From contig CAYPIY010000012.1 in the NCBI GenBank assembly GCA_964410965.1, forward strand, positions 54,532-118,531: 64,000 nt of DNA. The letters run 5' to 3'. Source of the DNA: JBBIRG01 sp964410965 (lineage in GTDB: Bacteria; CLD3; SB21; JBBIRG01). The notes under the pieces were generated by a model, which was given only the letters and a program-made list of their open reading frames with translations, did no database searches and was not told where the DNA came from. The position numbers and the translations under genes were made by a program. Positions 44,214-52,468 of this stretch are shown here, piece by piece; the stretch's first letter is position 1, and every line of letters begins with the position of its first letter.

Positions 44214-44990
44214 TCAATCTTTGAAATCAGGTTTTCGTTTCTCAAGATACGCCGCGAGTCCCTCTTTCATTCCTTCGGAGCCGTACAGTTCGCCGAACCT
44301 TGAGGATTCGACGTCCATGGCCTGGGAAATACCGGTCTGAAGGCCATAGTGAACGGCTTTAAGAGCCTGGGCGACGGACCGGCCGCTTTTGGCGGCGATT
44401 TTCCGAGCGAGGTTTTTCGCTTCGTCGATCAGCTTTTCTTTCGGGACGACGGCGTTAACAAGTCCGATGGCCAGCGCTTCGTCGCTGCGGACAGGATCGC
44501 CGGTGAGGATCATCTGGTAAGCTTTGCCCGTTCCCACGATTCGCGGCAGGCGCTGGGTGCCTCCGAATCCCGGTATGATGCCGAGCGAGATCTCGGGCAG
44601 ACCCATCAGCGCGCGGTCGGAGGCGATGCGGATATGACAGCTCATGGCGAGTTCCAGTCCGCCCCCGAGGCAGAAACCGTTGATCGCCGCGATGACCGGT
44701 TTCGGTCCCTGCTCGAGTTTCAAAAATATTTTTTGCCCCGCGGCGGACATCGCTCTGGCCTGCTCACCCGATTCGAGATTCGCGATCTCAGAAATATCCG
44801 CACCGCTTGCGAATGTTTTTCCCGCGCCGGTCAGGATCATGATTTTATAATCCGGTTTTCCGTGAAATTCGTCCAGCCACCGGTCCAGATCGGACAGGAG
44901 TTCCGATTTCAGGCTGTTGGACGGCGGATTGTTCAGCGATACGACGGCGATTTTGTCCGCGGTTTCAATCTGCAGATTTTGATAATCCAT
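44214..44990 (-). CDS. enoyl-CoA hydratase/isomerase family protein
   Basis: A crotonase-fold enzyme of 258 residues. The oxyanion-hole segments are SGADISEIAN and INGFCLGGGLELAMSCHI. Both catalytic glutamates of true hydratases are in place (GGLELAMSC and GLPEISLGIIPGFGGTQRL), so hydration of 2-enoyl-CoA is likely. The frame extends to 45062, but the ATG at 44990 begins the family's normal N-terminus. It is the first gene of its operon and divergent from the microcompartment shell genes, about 230 bp apart. A functional link to the shell is possible but unsupported. Confidence 0.92.
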   Translation of the reverse strand: MDYQNLQIETADKIAVVSLNNPPSNSLKSELLSDLDRWLDEFHGKPDYKIMILTGAGKTFASGADISEIANLESGEQARAMSAAGQKIFLKLEQGPKPVIAAINGFCLGGGLELAMSCHIRIASDRALMGLPEISLGIIPGFGGTQRLPRIVGTGKAYQMILTGDPVRSDEALAIGLVNAVVPKEKLIDEAKNLARKIAAKSGRSVAQALKAVHYGLQTGISQAMDVESSRFGELYGSEGMKEGLAAYLEKRKPDFKD

Positions 44991-45220
44991 GGAATTGCCC
45001 GTTAAGAGTGAATGGGTTAACTTCAACTGTATGAAAGTAATAAATAAAACGGACTGAAACAAGTGCCAACCGAAAAGATTTGTGATTTTCGCAGAATGGG
45101 TAAATCAAAAAACATATGAATCGAAAATCTAATTGACTTTCAATTGTGTTTTGTTTAAGTTGATCCGGTTATCAATAGTGTCCTGCATACATCAAACTTA
45201 TTTTTTTCAGGAGAAAAGCA

Positions 45221-45505
45221 ATGGCTCTTGACGCACTAGGAATGATTGAGACAAAAGGCTTGGTTGGCGCCATTGAAGCGGCCGACGCGATGGTGAAAGC
45301 GGCGAAGGTGGAACTGATCGGAAAAGAAAAAATCGGCGGCGGATATGTGACCGTGATGGTCCGCGGGGACGTCGGTGCGGTGAAAGCGGCAACGGACGCG
45401 GGAGCGGCGGCGGCCGAAAAAGTCGGCGAACTGGTATCCGTGCATGTCATTCCGAGGCCGCATCCGGATGTGGAAACGATCCTTCCCAAAAAAGGCAGCA
45501 ACTAA
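45221..45505 (+). CDS. bacterial microcompartment shell protein, BMC-H type (PduA/EutM-like)
   Basis: A 94-residue single BMC-domain protein that forms hexagonal tiles of a protein-shelled organelle. It starts LDALGMIETKGLVGAIEAAD, continues with VGKEKIGGGYVTVMVRGDVG-type pore-loop sequence (the GGGYV stretch lies near the hexamer pore) and ends VSVHVIPRPHPDVETILP, all hallmarks of PduA/EutM. CAGGAG lies eight bases before the ATG. It is followed by a second shell gene after 31 bases. No BMC-T, BMC-P pentamer or encapsulated enzyme is nearby, so the organelle genes must be elsewhere or this is a satellite locus. Confidence 0.96.
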   Translation: MALDALGMIETKGLVGAIEAADAMVKAAKVELIGKEKIGGGYVTVMVRGDVGAVKAATDAGAAAAEKVGELVSVHVIPRPHPDVETILPKKGSN

Positions 45506-45536
45506 AAGGCCGTAAACAAGCGAAGGGAGCCGTACC

Positions 45537-46102
45537 ATGGAGGAACGCGCGCTGGGCATGGTGGAGACGTTCGGGCTTGTGGGCGCCATCGAAGCCTGCG
45601 ATGCCATGATGAAAGCCGCCAATGTCCGTTTAATCGGCAAGGAGCAAACCGACGGAGCCCTGATCACGATCAAAGTGGTCGGCGAGGTCGGAGCGGTGCA
45701 GGCCTCGGTGGCCGCCGGCGAAGCCGCCGCAAGAAGGGTCGGGCAGGTGGTGTCCGTGCATATTATCCCGAGACCCGATGCCATGACCGAAGAAATCATT
45801 TACGACGATAAAGCAGTCCTGGCCCGAGCCACGGAACCGTCTGACGTACAGGACGGAATAAAAAAAAAACTGAACCCCTGACCCTCGCGCAGCAGGAACT
45901 TTTCCGGTCGGTCCAGCAGGATGAGCCGCTGACCCGCAAGAAAAGGCTCGTCAGGCCGGATGAAGACTACCATCAGTTTAATGTGGCGCAACTGAGGAAA
46001 CTCGCCAGAAGCGTCCCTAATTTTCCCATGGAGGGGCGACAGATATCCAAAGCCAATAAGGCGGACCTGTTAAAGGAACTCGATATCATCTATAAAATTT
46101 AA
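45537..46102 (+). CDS. BMC-H shell protein with a C-terminal tail reached by -1 frameshift
   Basis: The zero frame (to 45881) encodes a 114-residue BMC-H protein (ALGMVETFGLVGAIEACDAM to VSVHIIPRPDAMTEEI, then a short tail ending DGIKKKLNP). An A10 tract at 45860-45869 sits four codons before that stop. A -1 shift there continues without interruption to 46102, giving about 188 residues whose end (FNVAQLRKLARSV, then PMEGRQISKANKADLLKEL) looks like a folded helix pair, not random translation. A terminator begins four bases after the shifted stop. The tail has no start of its own. Slippage, a genuine frameshift mutation or an assembly indel are the options. Confidence 0.8.
45860..45869 (+). promoter_or_regulatory. 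A10 slippery tract, candidate programmed slippage site
   Basis: Ten consecutive A at the end of the BMC-H zero frame. AGGACGGA lies directly upstream (45850-45857), at a distance where an internal Shine-Dalgarno-like sequence can stimulate -1 frameshifting as in dnaX. Runs of nine or more A also allow RNA polymerase slippage. Either would make both short and long shell proteins. Confidence 0.55.
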
Positions 46103-46105
46103 CGC

Positions 46106-46137
46106 AAAGCCCTGACCCGAAAGTCAGGGCTTTTTTT
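46106..46137 (+). terminator. intrinsic terminator closing the shell-gene operon
   Basis: AAAGCCCTGAC and GTCAGGGCTTT form a perfect 11 bp stem with a 6-base loop, and T continues after the stem. It starts four bases after the stop of the -1 frame (46102) but 224 bases after the zero-frame stop (45881). Confidence 0.95.
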
Positions 46138-46214
46138 ACGGGGGGTCCATCAAAATACCGGATCAAATCAGAAACAAGTTTGGCGCGCTGACGATTCTTC
46201 AGAGGATTTTTCTG

Positions 46215-47594
46215 GTGGTCAGCGTCCTTCTCACCGGGGGATGGTTTATTCTTGACTGGTTGATCGGCTTGCTGGATGAACGGATGGAGCAGCGTTTCAT
46301 CTTGACGGTAGTTCTCGTGATGGCAGGCTGCTGCTTCGCGGCGTTTGTGATTGCCATGATCAGCGTCAGACACATGGCGCGGCCGCTGAAGCAGTTCATC
46401 GAGGGCGCCCGCGAAATCGGGAGGGGCAACTTCGACCATACCATCCACATTGAAGGGCACGAGGAGATCATCCAGCTCGCCAGGATCTTTAATTATATGA
46501 CGCTGGAACTGAAACGCATCCACCAGATCAACATCAACCAGATCATCCGCGAGCGGATCAAGACCGAGGCGGTTCTGCGCAACATCGCCGACGGCGTGAT
46601 CGTGACCGGGGCGTACGGGGAAACGCTTCTCATCAATCAGGTGGTGGAACGCTGGCTCAGCATCACGGAAAAAAACGTGATCGGATCATCGATCAGTTTT
46701 TTCCTTCCCGAACTGAAATTGCTGATCGACCGGGCGATCGCAAGCAGCGAACCGGACATTTTAAGCGAGGAAATCGAGATTACCGACCAGCAGACCCGGG
46801 AACCGGTGATCCTCGGCGCACACGCATCCTCCGTGATGGACGATCAGGAACTGATCGCGGTGGTGGTGGTCCTGAGGAATATCACGAAAGAAAAGGCCGT
46901 CGACCGGATGAAAACCGAACTGGTGTCCGTGGTGGCGCATGAATTAAGGTCACCGCTGACCTCGATCGCGGGGTTCAGCGATGTGCTGAAAGATCCGGAC
47001 ATTCCGGAAAGCACCCGCAAGGAATACACGGATATCATTCACTACGAATCCGGGCGGCTGGCGGAAATGATCAACAAATTCCTGGACATCAGCCGGATCG
47101 AAAGCGGCCAGACCGTCATGAACAAGATGCCGGTGGATGTGCTGATCTTCGTGAACAGCGCCCTGAACATGAACCTGCACCTGTTCAGAAGGAAACGAAT
47201 TACCGTGCATACTTCCTTTCCGGAAGAGCCCGTGATCGTCAACGCCGATCCGAACCTGATGGGACAGGTGATGATCAACCTTCTTTCGAATGCCATCAAA
47301 TACAGCCCTGAGGACAGCCGGGTTTCGGTACATGTGGAAAGAAAAAACGGGCATGCACTGATTGCTGTTGCCGACCATGGATACGGCATTTCCCCTGAAA
47401 ACCTGAAATACGTGTTCAAGAAATTTTTCCGCGCGAAAGATGATAAGCGGATCAAGGAAATCGAAGGCACGGGGCTGGGGCTCGCTTTCGTGAAGGAAAT
47501 CATGCACCAGCACAACGGGCAGATCCTGATCGAGAGCGAACTCGGCAAAGGCACGGTCTGTACGCTGGTCATGGACGCGGAAACGGCCGGCTGA
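46215..47594 (+). CDS. membrane sensor histidine kinase (HAMP-PAS-HisKA-HATPase)
   Basis: An intact sensor kinase of at least 459 residues: two membrane helices at the N-terminus with almost no periplasmic loop, a HAMP domain (about 55-110), a PAS-like domain (about 115-225), the H box VVAHELRSPLTSIAGFS with His242, the N box INLLSNAIKY and the G boxes VADHGYGIS and GTGLGLAFV. The start is uncertain: the frame is open back to the preceding terminator and has no ATG there. The GTG at 46215 falls inside the first hydrophobic segment and lacks a ribosome binding site. No response regulator is adjacent. Confidence 0.9.
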   Translation: MVSVLLTGGWFILDWLIGLLDERMEQRFILTVVLVMAGCCFAAFVIAMISVRHMARPLKQFIEGAREIGRGNFDHTIHIEGHEEIIQLARIFNYMTLELKRIHQININQIIRERIKTEAVLRNIADGVIVTGAYGETLLINQVVERWLSITEKNVIGSSISFFLPELKLLIDRAIASSEPDILSEEIEITDQQTREPVILGAHASSVMDDQELIAVVVVLRNITKEKAVDRMKTELVSVVAHELRSPLTSIAGFSDVLKDPDIPESTRKEYTDIIHYESGRLAEMINKFLDISRIESGQTVMNKMPVDVLIFVNSALNMNLHLFRRKRITVHTSFPEEPVIVNADPNLMGQVMINLLSNAIKYSPEDSRVSVHVERKNGHALIAVADHGYGISPENLKYVFKKFFRAKDDKRIKEIEGTGLGLAFVKEIMHQHNGQILIESELGKGTVCTLVMDAETAG

Positions 47595-47619
47595 GAACCG
47601 GATACCGTTTCCGCAGAAG

Positions 47620-49416
47620 TTACGGTTTTTCCTGCTCTCTGTACTGCAGTTCATAAAGCTTCGAGTATATACCTCCCAAAGCGAGCAGTTCGCTGTGCGT
47701 GCCCTGTTCCCGTATTTTTCCCTTGTGCAGAACAACGACTTTCTGGATGTGACGGATCGTGGACAAGCGGTGCGCGATGACGATCGAGGTGCGGTCGGCC
47801 ATCAGCGTGACGATCGCCTGCTGGATGACGCGTTCCGTTTCGGTGTCGATGCTGGATGTCGCCTCGTCGAGGATCAGGATTTTCGGGTTGATCACGAACG
47901 CCCGGGCAAGCGCGACCAGCTGGCGCTGGCCCGCGGAAAGCGTCGATCCGCGTTCCTGGACGGGTTCGTGGTACTGCCCGGGAAGCTGTTCGATGAAGCG
48001 GTGCGCCCCGATTGCCCTGGAAGCCCGGATGACCTCATCTTCGCTTATATCCGCATTGCCCAGGCGGATATTGTCAAGAATGGTCCCGGAAAAAAGGAAC
48101 ACATCCTGCGGAACGATCGCCAGCTGACGGCGGTAGCTGTACTGGTCGATTTGTTTCAGGTCGTGCCCGTCTATGCGGATCTGTCCCCGGTCCGTATCAT
48201 AGAAGCGCATGAGCAGGTGAATCAGCGTGGTTTTGCCGGACCCCGTCGCTCCGACCAGTGCGATGCTTTGCCGGGGTTCGACAGAAAGACAAATGTCACG
48301 TAAAATCCATGCTTCCGGATGTTCCGCGGAATCCTTGTTGTATCGGAACCAGATATGGTCGAAATCAATGGCCCCTTTCACATCTTCCGTCACGACCGGA
48401 TTTTCCGGATTCAGGATCTCTGCAGGCGTGTCCATCAGTTCCAGGACACGTTCCGAAGCGGCCATCGCAGTCTGAAAGATGTTGTATTTATCGCTCAGAT
48501 CCTGTATGGGCCTGAAAAAAAGCTGGGCATACTGGATAAACGCGATGAGGGTTCCCAGAGTCATGGCCTGCTGAATCCAGGGCTGCCCGCTGAACCAGAT
48601 CAGAAAACCGATCGCGACTGCCCCCGTCAGGTTGATCGCGGGATAAAACCATGCGTAGTGAAAAACGGAATCCGTATGCGCTTTCGCCAGGCTCTGGTTT
48701 AACCGGTCAAATTTCTGTTCCTGTCTTTTTTCCTGATGAAACAGCTGGATGACGCCGTGGCCGGACAGGTTTTCGTGAAGAAAGGAATTGATAGCGGATA
48801 AACGCAGCCGGACCTGAGTATAAGTGATCCGGACGTACCGCTTGAAGATCATCGAAAGAAGGAACAGCAAGGGCAGGACGGCAAGAATGACAAGGGTAAG
48901 CTGCACATTCAGGTAAAACATGAATCCGATGATTCCCAGCAGCAGGATCAGGTCGCCGAGAAGGTACACCAGTCCGGAAGTGAACAGTTCATTCAGCGTC
49001 TCAATATCCGATGTGATGCGGGTGATCAGCTTCCCGACGGGATTGCGGTCAAAAAACTGAAGATGAAGCTGCCCGATATGCCGGAAAAGTTTCATGCGGA
49101 TGTCATAGATGATTTTCTGTCCCATCCACTGCGTCAGGTAAATCACCGCGTACTGAAGGAGAAATTCCACGAACAAAAGACCGATGAAAAGGATCGTGTA
49201 ATCGATCAGCAATACCATGTCCGATTCGGCAATGGCGTTATCGATTGCCAGCTGGACGATTTTCGGACGGTACACTCCGAAACCCTGGGCAAACAACAGC
49301 AGAATAATTGAAGTGAAAACCGTCGTCCGGTACGGCCCGGCGAATACCAGCAGTCGTGAAACCATTTTCCGGTCGAACGAGCTTGATTTCAGTTCTTCTT
49401 CAGGATTAGATTGCAC
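47620..49416 (-). CDS. ABC exporter, fused permease and ATPase (MsbA/LmrA-like)
   Basis: A 598-residue half-transporter: six membrane helices (about 20-310) and a nucleotide-binding domain with Walker A GATGSGKTT (Lys395), Q-loop IVPQDVFLFSG, signature LSAGQRQ (Ala in place of the more usual Gly), Walker B ILILDEATSSID and the switch His in IVIAHRLSTIRH. It exports lipids, peptides or drugs as a homodimer or with a partner. The frame opens at 49461, but the GTG at 49416 has AGGA upstream and starts near the first helix. The LytR_C gene is upstream on the same strand. Confidence 0.94.
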   Translation of the reverse strand: MQSNPEEELKSSSFDRKMVSRLLVFAGPYRTTVFTSIILLLFAQGFGVYRPKIVQLAIDNAIAESDMVLLIDYTILFIGLLFVEFLLQYAVIYLTQWMGQKIIYDIRMKLFRHIGQLHLQFFDRNPVGKLITRITSDIETLNELFTSGLVYLLGDLILLLGIIGFMFYLNVQLTLVILAVLPLLFLLSMIFKRYVRITYTQVRLRLSAINSFLHENLSGHGVIQLFHQEKRQEQKFDRLNQSLAKAHTDSVFHYAWFYPAINLTGAVAIGFLIWFSGQPWIQQAMTLGTLIAFIQYAQLFFRPIQDLSDKYNIFQTAMAASERVLELMDTPAEILNPENPVVTEDVKGAIDFDHIWFRYNKDSAEHPEAWILRDICLSVEPRQSIALVGATGSGKTTLIHLLMRFYDTDRGQIRIDGHDLKQIDQYSYRRQLAIVPQDVFLFSGTILDNIRLGNADISEDEVIRASRAIGAHRFIEQLPGQYHEPVQERGSTLSAGQRQLVALARAFVINPKILILDEATSSIDTETERVIQQAIVTLMADRTSIVIAHRLSTIRHIQKVVVLHKGKIREQGTHSELLALGGIYSKLYELQYREQEKP

Positions 49417-49533
49417 GTGTGATTGTCCTGGCCGGTGACATCGGCGACATGTACGAACCATCGGAACATCCGCAACCGGATGGAATTCCAGCCCGGGGAC
49501 GAATGGTTCTTATGCCGCTTCCGGTCGGCTGAG

Positions 49534-50145
49534 TTACGGGTTCTGGAATTTCAGCGATTTGTAGTCCTGTCCGATGATCACGGTGACGTCGAGATATAAC
49601 TGGGGGTTTTTCTGCTGGAGCACGTTGGATTCGTTTACGCCCAGAGTACGGGCGACTTGCTGGGCGCCGGGCATATTGCCGATGCGGTCCTGAACCACGG
49701 ACTTGCGGAAATTGGCGTGTTTTGCGTTGCCGGTCTGAACGACGTCGAACCCCTTGGAACGCAGGAAGTCGGCGCACTTGGAAGCAAGCCGGGGAATCTC
49801 TGTTCCGTTGAGAACTTCCACTCTCAGGGTTTGGCCCCGGATCTGCGTGGTTTCGTCGGTGCCCGCGCCGGATGATCCGTTCGATACGGTTTCCTGCTTT
49901 TCATCCGTTTTTGAAGGGTCCTGCGGGGATGAATTCAGCCGTATGATCAGGGAAACGACAAGCGCGATCACGATCAGAGACAATCCGCCGATCATAACAT
50001 TCAGGAATTTGTCCAGGGATTGGGGCCGGGGTCTGCGGATCGTGTTCAGCGATTCGGTTTCAGGGGAATCTGTGTCCGCTTGCGGCTGAGACCCTTCCGA
50101 CACGTTGTCGGCCAATTCGTCATTCGTTCTTGGTTTTCTCAGCAT
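49534..50145 (-). CDS. membrane-anchored LytR C-terminal domain protein
   Basis: A 203-residue protein with a charged cytoplasmic N-terminus (about 1-45), one membrane helix (about 49-68, MIGGLSLIVIALVVSLII), a linker rich in Ser, Asp and Gly, and a LytR_C domain (about 105-200) beginning LRVEVLNGTEIPRLASK, with the conserved VLNG. Such domains are periplasmic and often occur alone in FCB bacteria; the role in envelope assembly is inferred from the LytR-CpsA-Psr family. It may share a transcript with the ABC exporter 117 bases on. Confidence 0.85.
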   Translation of the reverse strand: MLRKPRTNDELADNVSEGSQPQADTDSPETESLNTIRRPRPQSLDKFLNVMIGGLSLIVIALVVSLIIRLNSSPQDPSKTDEKQETVSNGSSGAGTDETTQIRGQTLRVEVLNGTEIPRLASKCADFLRSKGFDVVQTGNAKHANFRKSVVQDRIGNMPGAQQVARTLGVNESNVLQQKNPQLYLDVTVIIGQDYKSLKFQNP

Positions 50146-50171
50146 AGGTCGTGCTCCGGAAATTGTCTTTC

Positions 50172-50199
50172 AAAAAAAAACCGAGCCTCAATGCCCGGT
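50172..50199 (-). terminator. intrinsic terminator after the small secreted gene
   Basis: On the minus strand ACCGGGC pairs with GCTCGGT (7 bp, one G-T wobble) around a 6-base loop, and nine T follow. It lies between the stop at 50233 and the start of the LytR_C gene. Confidence 0.7.
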
Positions 50200-50232
50200 C
50201 AGAAAATATGTACTGGGGTTTTGAGTCATTAT

Positions 50233-50736
50233 TTATTTATCACCGCCGAACTGAAAATCCTGAAAACCCGATCCGGCCGGCTTCTGGAAGGGATTATCGT
50301 ACATGCCGAAACCGTTGTAAAACGGCGAAACAGAATAGCCGACATTCATCTGGAATTTGTTATTCGGCTTGTAAATAAGTTCTGCACCGTGCGTGAAACG
50401 GGCGTTCTGGTTCGGGGCGTTTTTCGGTCCTCCGAAAGGCTGGTGCATGACTCCTATGTCAACCTTAAGGAACAGGGGATCGGCAAGCCTGAAATTCATC
50501 GTGTTATTCAGCATGCCCAGGGATCCGCTGGCTCCGCCGCCGGTGAAATACATCAGCGAGTAACTGTGGCTCATGGAAAAACGATCGGGACTGAAGAGGC
50601 TGAGAAACGATCCCGATGCGGAGGTGATACCGTTCCGGATATCAACAGGCTTCGTTTCCGTCTGCGATTTGAACTGACTGAAAGCTGTATCAGTCCCCGC
50701 GAAAAAGAAAATAATGAAAATTACAGAAGTCTTCAT
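50233..50736 (-). CDS. small secreted protein of unknown function
   Basis: A 167-residue protein with a signal peptide (residues 1-20, ending DTAFSQ). The mature part is rich in Phe, Gly, Ser and Asn with several amphipathic strands (SYSLMYFTGG, MNFRLADPLFLKVDIG, FQMNVGYSVSPF), as in partial outer membrane barrels. AGGA lies five bases before the ATG and a terminator follows. I do not recognise the family; an outer-membrane or periplasmic location is likely from the signal and composition. Confidence 0.7.
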   Translation of the reverse strand: MKTSVIFIIFFFAGTDTAFSQFKSQTETKPVDIRNGITSASGSFLSLFSPDRFSMSHSYSLMYFTGGGASGSLGMLNNTMNFRLADPLFLKVDIGVMHQPFGGPKNAPNQNARFTHGAELIYKPNNKFQMNVGYSVSPFYNGFGMYDNPFQKPAGSGFQDFQFGGDK

Positions 50737-51007
50737 ATCAGTCCTTTGGTTATCTGATTTAAAAGATTAAATAAAAAAATAAATAAAGTCAAGGAAAAGA
50801 GAGGTACAAGATCGGGGGAGGTAATCGGGGAAACCGGGAAAATAAAAAGACAGCAAAAGGATTTGGAGGCCAAATTAAAAACTTATCACAGGCTGACGAC
50901 TCTGTAAATCCGCAGATTTCAGAATGACGGTTTGTTGGCCGGCGGGCAACAAAAACTTGTTATTGAACATGAAATCCGGTATATTGCGCCCATCGGAAAG
51001 GGTTTGA

Positions 51008-52468
51008 ATGATCACGAAACGAATTTTCCATGTTTTTTTAACCGTGACGCTGTTATGCGCTCCGGGGTTGTTTTTTTGGGGATGCTCGTCAGGAAACGCA
51101 GTTACCGTGCAGGCGAAGGATACCGTATCTGCGGATCAGAAAGCCGGGGTTGCAAAGGAGGAGCCCGCAAAGTACCACCCCCGCGCGCTGGGTTATTTCA
51201 TAGACGGAGTGATCGCTGAAATGACAGGCGACGCAACGGGAGCCGTGATTTATTATGAGACGGCGAGGCGTTTCGACACGGCCTCGGAAACCATACACGC
51301 TTCCCTGGCCGGCGTGTACGTGGATATCGGGGATCTTGACAGGGCCGAAAAAGCACTGAACCGGCTTGTCGCTCACAGCCCCCGGAATATCGGCCTTCTG
51401 GAATCCCAGGCCGACCTGTATCTCCAGAAACGCGACTACTCCCGTGCGATTGAAATCTGGGAAACGGTCTGCCTTATCGATCCGTCACGGCTGGAATCGA
51501 GGTTCAAGTTGATCGCGCTGTATGAACTGCAGGGAAAATGGAACGAGATGGCGCATCATTACGAAATCATTCTCAGGGATCACCAGGACAATATCATGGT
51601 ATCGGTCAAACTGGGTTCGCTGTACCTGAAGCTGAAAGCCTACGATCAGGCCGAGGAAGTTTATCATAAAGCCCTGCTGTACGACCCGAACAATCTTTAT
51701 CTTCTCGAAGCCATGGCTTCTGCCCAGCTTGCAAAAAAAGATTATCTGTCCGCGCTTGCGACTTATGAAGGCATTCTCCGGATGAAGCCGGGCGACCGGA
51801 TTGTCCATCACCGGATTGCGAGCCTCGCTCTTCAGACGGCCGATTATGAAAAGTCGCTGAAGCATTACAGAATGATCGAAAAGGAGTCCGGGGATCAGTA
51901 TGACGTTCAGCGCGGGATCGGGTTCGCTTTGTATCAGCTGAAAAAGATCCAGGAATCCGTTCCGTATTTTGAAAAGGCGGTTATGCTGTATGATAAAGAC
52001 GTGTTGTCTATGACTCTGCTGGCGGGCATTTTCCAGGATCGCGGGGATTTTACCCGGTCGGATCATTATTTTGATAAGGTGCTGGCCGTGGAACCGGATA
52101 ACGACCTAATTCTCAACAATTTCAGTTACAGCCTCGCCGATCGGGGCGTCCAGCTGGAAAAAGCCCAGAAAATGATACGGCGTGCGCTGGATAAATCTCC
52201 GGATAATCCTCATTACCTCGATACCCAGGGCTGGATTTTTTTTCAGCAGAGGCAGTATGATCCTGCGCTGAAATACATCAAGTGCTCATATGACCTGGAT
52301 TCGACAAACTGGGAAGTCTCGGAGCATATGGGCGACGTCCATGAAAAAACCGGCCAGACGGAAAAAGCGTTGCGGTATTTTCAGCGGGCCCTGGAACTCG
52401 GGGGCACGGCTGACCGGATCAAATCAAAAATCGAGAAACTTCTGAAAGAATATCCTGATGAGAAATAA
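51008..52468 (+). CDS. TPR-repeat lipoprotein
   Basis: A 486-residue protein with a signal segment and lipobox-like FWGC (about residues 23-26) followed by at least ten TPR units from about residue 60 to the end, for example MVSVKLGSLYLKLKAYDQAE and DTQGWIFFQQRQYDPALKYI. Such TPR lipoproteins act as scaffolds on the periplasmic side of the outer membrane. The downstream DUF4292-like gene overlaps its end by 11 bases. That pairing is one I know from FCB genomes, and it suggests a joint envelope function. Confidence 0.9.
   Translation: MITKRIFHVFLTVTLLCAPGLFFWGCSSGNAVTVQAKDTVSADQKAGVAKEEPAKYHPRALGYFIDGVIAEMTGDATGAVIYYETARRFDTASETIHASLAGVYVDIGDLDRAEKALNRLVAHSPRNIGLLESQADLYLQKRDYSRAIEIWETVCLIDPSRLESRFKLIALYELQGKWNEMAHHYEIILRDHQDNIMVSVKLGSLYLKLKAYDQAEEVYHKALLYDPNNLYLLEAMASAQLAKKDYLSALATYEGILRMKPGDRIVHHRIASLALQTADYEKSLKHYRMIEKESGDQYDVQRGIGFALYQLKKIQESVPYFEKAVMLYDKDVLSMTLLAGIFQDRGDFTRSDHYFDKVLAVEPDNDLILNNFSYSLADRGVQLEKAQKMIRRALDKSPDNPHYLDTQGWIFFQQRQYDPALKYIKCSYDLDSTNWEVSEHMGDVHEKTGQTEKALRYFQRALELGGTADRIKSKIEKLLKEYPDEK

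Noticed and set aside
45881..46102. Separate small gene after the second BMC gene
   Set aside because: The frame has no ATG or ribosome binding site before its conserved-looking part, and it joins the BMC frame exactly at the A10 tract, so a shifted extension is the better reading.
47595..47619. Terminator between the convergent sensor kinase and ABC exporter genes
   Set aside because: Only a very short AACCG/CGGTT pairing is visible, spanning the start of the next gene, so it is not supported.
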